Source: Nitrospirae bacterium CG1_02_44_142 | Lineage (GTDB): Bacteria > Nitrospirota > Thermodesulfovibrionia > Thermodesulfovibrionales > UBA1546 | DNA: 12,086 bases | Reading direction: 5' to 3' | NCBI GenBank assembly: GCA_001871685.1 | Contig: MNVK01000088.1 | Coordinates: 1-12,086, forward strand | Part shown: positions 1-5,690 of the stretch, one piece after another | How positions within the stretch are numbered: the stretch's first letter is position 1 | Layout of the letters: each line of letters starts with the position of its first letter | Translations under genes and position numbers: made by a program | The notes under the pieces: generated by a model | What the model saw: only the letters and a program-made list of their open reading frames with translations | What the model was told of the DNA's origin: nothing | Database searches by the model: none

Positions 1-101
1 AACTCAAAACCTTCCTTTTTGAGGAGTTCACCAAGGAAAAAACGGATGCTGGCGTCATCATCTGCTATTAATATCCTATGTTCATTAGCGCTGAATGACA
101 T
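1..101 (-). CDS. Response regulator, N-terminal receiver fragment (PilR/NtrC-like candidate), cut by window edge
   Basis: Reading leftward from an ATG at 101..99 gives 33 codons that run off the window. The fragment has the start of a CheY-like receiver domain: a hydrophobic beta strand (RILIA, residues 9-13) followed by the acidic triplet D14-D15-D16, which binds Mg2+, then ASIR and a helix ending LLKKEGFE. A good ribosome binding site (AGAGG, 108-112) sits 6 bases before the ATG. The phosphorylated Asp (about residue 58) and any output domain lie outside the window. The gene is next in line on the minus strand after the PilS-like kinase (1455-2822), separated only by the opposite-strand phospholipase-D gene. 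Adjacent pilS-pilR pairs behind pilB/pilC are known in several pilus clusters, so a sigma-54-type PilR is the best guess. The receiver call is secure; the PilR identity is inference. Confidence 0.8.
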   Translation of the reverse strand, partial: MSFSANEHRILIADDDASIRFFLGELLKKEGFE

Positions 102-135
102 TCCAAACCTCTTTAATGTTTTTGTGTGCGTTGAT

Positions 136-144
136 ATTTTAGCA
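136..144 (-). promoter_or_regulatory. Extended -10 promoter candidate for the response regulator
   Basis: On the minus strand TGC-TAAAAT forms an extended -10 element (TGn plus a 5/6 TATAAT match). It places the start of transcription near 129, giving a leader of about 28 bases that contains the AGAGG ribosome binding site. The matching -35 region (about 159-164) is poor. This would give the regulator its own promoter in the short divergent gap. Pattern match only. Confidence 0.35.
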
Positions 145-155
145 CATACAAACAG

Positions 156-184
156 TTGACATAAAATATTGTTTAGGCAATGAT
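156..184 (+). promoter_or_regulatory. Sigma-70-type promoter for the cardiolipin-synthase-like gene, probably leaderless
   Basis: A perfect TTGACA (156-161) is followed after exactly 17 bases by AATGAT (179-184), a 4/6 match to TATAAT. Standard spacing puts +1 at about base 191, the A of the ATG. The gene has no convincing ribosome binding site, which fits a leaderless message. The element overlaps the upstream part of the divergent regulator promoter, so the two may compete. Confidence 0.45.
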
Positions 185-190
185 TTCATT

Positions 191-1444
191 ATGCATGACA
201 GCAGAGATATAAGAACAGCCTTTGAAATACCCAAAATAGAAAAATTATACGGCGGCAGTTTTACAGGCGGCCACAGCGTCCGCCTTTTGTGGAAGAACGG
301 GGAGCTGTTCAAAACGATATTTGATTCCATTGCAGGCGCAGAAAGATTCGTCTGCCTTGAATTCTACATATTCCGCAATGATGAAACAGGCATTGAACTG
401 GCAGAGCTGCTGAAAAAAAAAGCCGCAGAAGGAGTCCGCGTATTCATTCTTTATGACCACTTCGGCTCTTTTGGAACCCCGCGGAAATTCTGGGCAGAAT
501 TAAAACTCGCAGGGATAAATGTCAGGGCCTCTTACCCTTTCAAGTGGACCGCTCCCTTGCATTATGCCCGCCGCGACCATAAAAAACTTATTTTGATAGA
601 CGGGGAAAAGGTATTCACCGGAGGGTTGAACATCGCAAATGAATACAGGGGATATTATTTCAAAAGGCATAAAGAGGCGTGGAGAGATACAGGCATACTG
701 CTTGAAGGCCCGATAGCCATGACGCTGTTAAGCGAGTTTGAGAAAAGCTGGCTGCTGTGGGGCGGGAAACCGATAATAGAGCAGCAGAGCAGAAGCCAGA
801 AGTCCAAGATACAAGATGCAGAAACAACCCCCTTTCCCCCTTTGTTAAGGGGGAATAAAAGGGGGTTGTTTCGACTCTTAACTCTTAACTCTGGCGCTCT
901 GCCTGTGCTGCCTATATTTGCAAGTTCATCAAGAGGAAGGAGAAAGCTGAGAAGGCTTTTATATTACAGCATCAATCATGCAAGAAAGAGCATATTTCTC
1001 ACCACAGCCTATTTCACTCCGGGCAGAAGGATGATTGATATGCTGTCGGAAGCTGTTAAAAGGGGCGCCATAGTCAGGCTGCTCTTGCCGCTAAAAAGCG
1101 ATGTGCTGGCTGCGGATTATGCGGGAAGGGCGTCCTTCACAGAACTGCTTAAAGCCGGCGTGCAGATTTACACCTATAAAGGCAGGATACTTCATGCGAA
1201 GACTGCCGTGTTTGACGGCTGCTGGAACATCATAGGTTCTGCAAATCTTGATTTTCAGTCGCTGAGAAGAAATGATGAGGGGAATGTCGGAATACTTGAT
1301 AAAAATTTAGGGCAAAAGATGATGGATGTATTTGAGGAAGACATTATAAATTCCGAAAAAATAGAATTAGCGCAGTGGATAAGGCGGGGCTTCTGCGAAA
1401 AAATCAAAGAAAGGTTTTTTGTCCTCTTCAGAAGACGGTTATAA
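191..1444 (+). CDS. cls: Phospholipase D family protein, cardiolipin synthase-like (two HKD motifs)
   Basis: This 417-residue protein belongs to the bacterial cardiolipin synthase branch of the phospholipase D family, which joins two phosphatidylglycerols (or a related pair) into cardiolipin at the inner membrane. Two HxKx4D catalytic motifs are visible: H130-K132-D137 (in RRDHKKLILIDG, followed by FTGGLNIANEY) and H335-K337-D342 (in LHAKTAVFDG, followed by IIGSANLD). The WRDTGILLEGPIA block (164-176) is typical of the family. There are no N-terminal membrane helices, and length and layout resemble ClsB more than ClsA. Residues about 201-235, between the two halves, are encoded by a repeat element (793-894) and do not look like family sequence. 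The start is the only ATG before the conserved part, with no good ribosome binding site. The gene stands alone on the plus strand, convergent with the histidine kinase (10 bases between stops). Activity on another phospholipid or alcohol acceptor cannot be excluded. Confidence 0.88.
   Translation: MHDSRDIRTAFEIPKIEKLYGGSFTGGHSVRLLWKNGELFKTIFDSIAGAERFVCLEFYIFRNDETGIELAELLKKKAAEGVRVFILYDHFGSFGTPRKFWAELKLAGINVRASYPFKWTAPLHYARRDHKKLILIDGEKVFTGGLNIANEYRGYYFKRHKEAWRDTGILLEGPIAMTLLSEFEKSWLLWGGKPIIEQQSRSQKSKIQDAETTPFPPLLRGNKRGLFRLLTLNSGALPVLPIFASSSRGRRKLRRLLYYSINHARKSIFLTTAYFTPGRRMIDMLSEAVKRGAIVRLLLPLKSDVLAADYAGRASFTELLKAGVQIYTYKGRILHAKTAVFDGCWNIIGSANLDFQSLRRNDEGNVGILDKNLGQKMMDVFEEDIINSEKIELAQWIRRGFCEKIKERFFVLFRRRL
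793..894. repeat. Heptamer-flanked C5/G5 double-hairpin element inside the cls-like gene
   Basis: The core is a nested palindrome. The outer arms are AAACAACCCCC (822-832) and GGGGGTTGTTT (861-871), 11 pairs. The inner arms are CCCCCTT (836-842) and AAGGGGG (847-853) around a 4-base loop. To the left, 793-820 reads as four 7-base units beginning AAG (the last two AAGATAC and AAGATGC). To the right, ACTCTTA occurs twice (874-887) followed by ACTCTGG. The left units are the reverse complement of the TGTATCT/TGCATCT units flanking the folC and lptD elements. The whole is read through in frame by the host gene (residues about 201-235), between its two catalytic halves. Confidence 0.85.
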
Positions 1445-1454
1445 ATATCCTGCA

Positions 1455-2822
1455 TCACGTATTCGTATGCGGCAGCCATATAACAAACTTTGTTTTGCCT
1501 TCCGGCGTCTCTACGGTTATATCGCCTCCAATGCTCTTTATTGCATCCCTCGCAATTTTCAATCCCATCCCGCGTCCCTTGCCTTTGGTTGTAACCTCCG
1601 CCTCAAATATTGCAGCTGCCTCAATTCCGCCGCTTAGTTCAGAATCACTATTTGCTTCAATAGCAGTCCCATCATCCGTCATCTTAGCCCTTATGCCTAT
1701 CTCTCCGTTTTTTCCAACTGCCTCATAGGCGTTCTGGACTATATTATAAAACGCATGAAAAAACCTATCATCTCCCATTTGTATATTTCTGACAGTTTCA
1801 TCATAGTCCTCCATTATTCTTACAGTCTTATCCTTTGCTGCCTGACTGCATAAGAGCACAACCCTGTGGATTATATCCATGAGACTCTCCCCTTCGGAGG
1901 CGGAGGTTTTTTTCTCAAAGATGGTGTCCACAACCCTGTTCAGCCGCTCTGTTTCTTTGAGTATTGTATTGATATAAAGCTTCTTCTGCGCGTTGTCATT
2001 CATGTCCTCGCCGATAAGCTGTACAAGCCCTTTTATGGAAGCAAGGGGATTCCTAATCTCATGCGCTACTTCCATTGCCAGCGTTCCGATATTCGCCAGT
2101 TTTTCAGTTTTTTGCATCTCAAGCTGCATCTCTTTTATCTTTGTAGTATCCATAAAATTGAACACTGCTCCGTCTATGCCATATCTGCCTTTTATTGGTG
2201 AAAGAGTATAACCTATGGTCCTGCTTTCACCGTTTATTGTTATATTCAGCTCAGAGGCAGCGGCGTCTCCCTTCAGAGCTGCTTGTAAATCCCTTGTTAT
2301 ATTCAATACGGTTCCGATATTTTTGCCAAGCAGGTCAGTTTCCTTACTGCCGAGTATATGACAGGCATAGGGGTTCGCCATTGTTATCGCTCCGCTTTTG
2401 TCGGCTGTCATTACTCCTCCTGTTGTGCTTTCGAGCAATGAGGTGTACTTGCTGAGGGATGCGGCTATTTTTGTAAACTCCTTGCCAAGCGAACTGAATT
2501 CCTCTATATTCTTGCCTTTTCCGCCTTCGCTTAATAATTTTCTTGCAGGCCTTACAAGAGCGTAGGCAACAATCAGCCCCGTCACAAATGCCGCTGCAGC
2601 CAGGATGTAAGTCCACTGCTCCGCAAAACTATAAATGGAGATAAGCTCGGCCGGGTCAATAAAGCCGCGCTTAAAGACAGCCCTGAATCTTGCTAATAAA
2701 ATTAGCGGCGCAGCCGCGGCAAAAACAGAAAAAAACAGGGGGAGGAATACAAAGAGTCCAAAATAAAACCGCCTTTTTAAAAAGGCTGCTATTATCTTTT
2801 CATAACTTTCATCATGTCCCAT
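1455..2822 (-). CDS. Membrane sensor histidine kinase, NtrB/PilS-like, with PAS domain
   Basis: This 455-residue kinase has two membrane segments (about 20-45 and 70-92), a short HAMP-like linker, a PAS domain (about 125-235), and a HisKA domain with phosphoacceptor H254 in EVAHEIRNPLASIKG. The ATPase domain has its N-box (YNIVQNAYEAV, N364) and G2 box (GKGRGMGL, 414-421). The G1 box is abnormal: the aligned stretch reads E-L-S-G-G-I (395-400) where the family has D-x-G-x-G-I, and the distance to the following F-box/TTK is short. The gene directly follows pilC, overlapping its end by 31 bases, and a response regulator lies just beyond the opposite-strand cls-like gene. This matches the pilB-pilC-pilS-pilR order, so control of pilin or pilus genes is likely. 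No other in-frame Met lies near the N-terminus. Family call is secure; PilS role is inference from context. Confidence 0.88.
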   Translation of the reverse strand: MGHDESYEKIIAAFLKRRFYFGLFVFLPLFFSVFAAAAPLILLARFRAVFKRGFIDPAELISIYSFAEQWTYILAAAAFVTGLIVAYALVRPARKLLSEGGKGKNIEEFSSLGKEFTKIAASLSKYTSLLESTTGGVMTADKSGAITMANPYACHILGSKETDLLGKNIGTVLNITRDLQAALKGDAAASELNITINGESRTIGYTLSPIKGRYGIDGAVFNFMDTTKIKEMQLEMQKTEKLANIGTLAMEVAHEIRNPLASIKGLVQLIGEDMNDNAQKKLYINTILKETERLNRVVDTIFEKKTSASEGESLMDIIHRVVLLCSQAAKDKTVRIMEDYDETVRNIQMGDDRFFHAFYNIVQNAYEAVGKNGEIGIRAKMTDDGTAIEANSDSELSGGIEAAAIFEAEVTTKGKGRGMGLKIARDAIKSIGGDITVETPEGKTKFVIWLPHTNT

Positions 2823-4009
2823 ATTGGAAGGAATATCCCCAGCGCTAAAAAGAGTATCCCGCCGGCAAGAAAGACCAGCAGAACCGGTTCAAGCGTTGTT
2901 GAAAGGTTTTTAATCGCATATTCAACCTCCAGGTCGTAATAGTCGGCTACCTTTGTGAGCATATCATCAAGCGCTCCTGTTTCCTCGCCAACAGCAACCA
3001 TCTGCGTAACCATCGGCGGAAAGACCATGGTGCCTGCCATCGGCACAGCCAGGCCTTTTCCTTCGCTCACACTCTCTTTTATCACCTCAACAGCCCTGGC
3101 AATGATGATATTCCCGAGTGTGCCTGCAACTATGTCAAGCGCATGGAGCATCGGGATGCCGCTGCCGTAAAGTGTAGCGAATATCCTTGAAAACCTGGAC
3201 ATAACAGTTTTCTCAACAACAGAGCCGATTATCGGAACCTTGAGCTTAAACTTATCAAAGTTCCATCTGCCGGACGGAGTCCTTACGTATCCCCTGAATG
3301 CAAAAATAACGCCGGCTGCCGCGGCTAATAGAAGCGGCCAGTAAGACCTGATTGTTTTATTCAGGAATATAAGCACCCGTGTCGGAAATGGAAGCTCTAC
3401 CTTTGCAGATTGATATAATGAAGCGAATTTCGGGACCACAAATGTTGTGAGAATAAGGAAGGCAATTGCCATGCTTATTACAACTATGACGGGGTATCTT
3501 GTCGCCGCCTTTACCCGCGCCCTTGTTGTCGCATCATGTTCCAGCAGAGACGCCAGCCTCCCAAGAATGTCATCCAGGACTCCGGCCTCTTCGCCTACCT
3601 TTACCATACTGATATAAAGCGTGGAGAATACCTTCGGAAATTTTGTCAGGGCGTCGGAGAATGAACTGCCCCTCTCAACGTCTCTTCTTATTTCTTCTAT
3701 TATCTTGCGGAGCTTTCTGCTCTTTGTTTGCTCCGAAAGCGTGTCCAGGCTTCTGATAAAGGATATGCCTGCGGTAATAAGGGTTGCAAGCTGCCGGCTG
3801 AACACTATGAGGTCTTCATCCTTTACCCTGTCAAAAATCTGCCATCCGCTCCCGCCGGGAGGTTTAATCTCTTCTTCAGCTTGTATTTTTACAGGGGTAT
3901 ATCCTTTGGAAAAAAGCTGCTCTGCAGCCGCATCGGTGTTAGGCGCATCAATAACGCCGTTTACAATCTCTCCTGACGATGTTCTGCCTTTGTAGCTGTA
4001 AGCCGGCAC
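2792..4009 (-). CDS. pilC: Type IV pilus/type II secretion inner-membrane platform protein PilC/GspF
   Basis: A polytopic inner-membrane platform protein that couples the assembly ATPase to pilin or pseudopilin polymerisation. The 405-residue length is normal for the family. After an N-terminal cytoplasmic part (MPAYSYKGRTSSGEIVNG), two T2SF repeats are visible (about 70-195 and 272-395). They carry helices at about 171-190 (VIVVISMAIAFLILTTFVVP), 220-240 and 370-395. The internal repeat shows in FSRQLATLITAGISFIRSLD and FSRIFATLYGSGIPMLHALD, each opening a domain. The start codon is GTG (4009..4007) with AGGAG (4021-4025) inside the end of pilB, so translation is probably coupled. PilC is favoured over GspF because a PilS-like kinase and a regulator follow; sequence alone does not separate the two. 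Confidence 0.9.
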   Translation of the reverse strand: MPAYSYKGRTSSGEIVNGVIDAPNTDAAAEQLFSKGYTPVKIQAEEEIKPPGGSGWQIFDRVKDEDLIVFSRQLATLITAGISFIRSLDTLSEQTKSRKLRKIIEEIRRDVERGSSFSDALTKFPKVFSTLYISMVKVGEEAGVLDDILGRLASLLEHDATTRARVKAATRYPVIVVISMAIAFLILTTFVVPKFASLYQSAKVELPFPTRVLIFLNKTIRSYWPLLLAAAAGVIFAFRGYVRTPSGRWNFDKFKLKVPIIGSVVEKTVMSRFSRIFATLYGSGIPMLHALDIVAGTLGNIIIARAVEVIKESVSEGKGLAVPMAGTMVFPPMVTQMVAVGEETGALDDMLTKVADYYDLEVEYAIKNLSTTLEPVLLVFLAGGILFLALGIFLPIWDMMKVMKR

Positions 4010-4011
4010 TT

Positions 4012-5688
4012 TTATTCTGTCTCCTGTGTTACTCTCATTACTTCTTCAATTGTCGTAACGCCATCCACTGCCTTTAAGAGGCCTTCCTGCCTCATGGTTC
4101 TAAAGCCTTCCTTTATCGCCTGTGCCTTTATTTCGCTTGCAGGAGCCTTGTCTATTATCAACTTCTTTATCCCCTCTGTAACCAGAAGGAGTTCAAATAA
4201 TCCTTCTCTTCCGAGGTATCCTGTGAAACGGCACTCGCTGCATCCCTTGCCGTGCAAGAGCACTTTTCCTTTAATCCCCACACGCCTTAACATCTCTTCG
4301 TCAGCGGTATAACTTTCTTTGCAGTAAGGGCAGATTTTTACAATGAGCCTTTGACCTAAAACTCCGATAAGAGAAGACGTGATAAGGAATGGTTCAATGC
4401 CCATATCTATTAACCGGGCTATGGCGCCGACCGCCTCATTTGTATGGAGGGTGCTGAGAACAAGATGCCCTGTAAGCGCTGCATGGGTCGCGATGGATGC
4501 TGTCTCAGTGTCTCTTATCTCGCCGACCATTATTATATCAGGGTCCTGCCTGAGAATGGGCCTCAACCCTGATGAGAATGTCAGCCCTGCCTTTACATTG
4601 ACCTGCACCTGATTTATATTAGGCAGATTATACTCTATGGGGTCCTCTATTGTTACTATATTTTTCTCTGCTGCGCTTATATTCCGCAGAGACGAATACA
4701 TGGTTGTTGTCTTACCGCAGCCGGTGGGCCCCGTTGAAAGTATAAACCCGTAAGGCCTGCTTATCAGCTTTTCGTAAGACTCCAGCACATTTTTCGGGAA
4801 TCCAAGCTGACCGAGCGTGAGCTGCGGAAGCCCCGAGGTTTTTTCAAGGAGCCTCAGAACTATTTTCTCGCCGTGATGCGTAGGCAGCGTTGACGCCCTT
4901 ATATCAAATTGCCTGCTCTCAATATTTATAGGGAATCTTCCATCCTGAGGCACTCTCTTTTCTGCTATATCCATCCCTGAAAGTATCTTTATCCTGGAGA
5001 CAACGCCTGAATGAAGATGCTTGGGAGGTTTCATAATATCATGCAGTTTTCCATCAATCCTGAATCTGACGCGAAGGGAATCCTCATAAGGTTCTATGTG
5101 TATGTCGCTGGCCCGGTCCTTTACAGCCTGCGTAACTATTGTATTGACGAGCTTCACGATTGGCGTGTCTTCAACCATCGCCTCTGCTGCGGCAACAATT
5201 TTTTCCTTTTTAGGATAGTAAACATCCGCGGCATTAACAACCTCATTCATTTCTCCCCTGCTGTAATATCTGTCAAGCGCATTTATGAGGTCTGATTCCG
5301 TTATGACAACCGCATTCACAGGCATCCTTGTAATCCGTTTTATCTCATCTGTCGCAAAGACATTGAGGGGGTCAGCCATGGCAAGGGTGAGCCTTCCGTT
5401 ATTAATCGTAAGCGGCAGCACCTTGTGTTTTCGCGCGAGAGACTCCGGCACCAAATCTATGACCCCCGGGGCTACAGATATAGACCGCAGTTCTTTAAAC
5501 GGCAGTCCCATCTGCGCGCTGAGCGCCTTTGCCATAACTTCTTCCGTAATAACCCCGAGGCTGACAAGTGTTTCTCCAAGCCTTTTGCCAAGCCTCTTCT
5601 GTTCCTGCATGGCCTTATCACGCTGTTCCGCGGTTATAACCCCGGCTTCTATCAGAAGTTCTCCAAGATATTTTTTCCTTAGCGCCAT
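4012..5688 (-). CDS. pilB: Type IV pilus/type II secretion assembly ATPase PilB/GspE
   Basis: A cytoplasmic hexameric ATPase that powers pilus or pseudopilus extension. The 558 residues carry an MshEN-type N-terminal domain (about 5-145, with LGELLIEAGVITAEQ). The ATPase core has Walker A GPTGCGKT (320-327), Asp box TIEDP (346-350), Walker B region DPDIIMVGEIRD (382-393) and His box THAALTGHLVLSTLHTN (401-417). A zinc-binding tetracysteine insert follows (CPYC at 453-456 and CSEC at 483-486), typical of extension ATPases and absent from PilT. The usual GSGKT is GCGKT here, a mild change. The ATG at 5688 is preceded by GAGG inside the end of lptD, two bases after the lptD stop. No pilT lies between it and pilC, unlike several known pil clusters. 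PilB versus GspE is decided by context only. Confidence 0.92.
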   Translation of the reverse strand: MALRKKYLGELLIEAGVITAEQRDKAMQEQKRLGKRLGETLVSLGVITEEVMAKALSAQMGLPFKELRSISVAPGVIDLVPESLARKHKVLPLTINNGRLTLAMADPLNVFATDEIKRITRMPVNAVVITESDLINALDRYYSRGEMNEVVNAADVYYPKKEKIVAAAEAMVEDTPIVKLVNTIVTQAVKDRASDIHIEPYEDSLRVRFRIDGKLHDIMKPPKHLHSGVVSRIKILSGMDIAEKRVPQDGRFPINIESRQFDIRASTLPTHHGEKIVLRLLEKTSGLPQLTLGQLGFPKNVLESYEKLISRPYGFILSTGPTGCGKTTTMYSSLRNISAAEKNIVTIEDPIEYNLPNINQVQVNVKAGLTFSSGLRPILRQDPDIIMVGEIRDTETASIATHAALTGHLVLSTLHTNEAVGAIARLIDMGIEPFLITSSLIGVLGQRLIVKICPYCKESYTADEEMLRRVGIKGKVLLHGKGCSECRFTGYLGREGLFELLLVTEGIKKLIIDKAPASEIKAQAIKEGFRTMRQEGLLKAVDGVTTIEEVMRVTQETE

Positions 5689-5690
5689 GT

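Noticed and set aside
782..894. Frameshift or broken gene in the cls-like ORF
   Set aside because: Both HKD halves are in the same frame across the repeat element, so the gene is intact, only expanded.
1445..1454. Shared terminator between the convergent cls-like and kinase genes
   Set aside because: Only 10 bases separate the stops and no bidirectional stem with T-runs was found around them.
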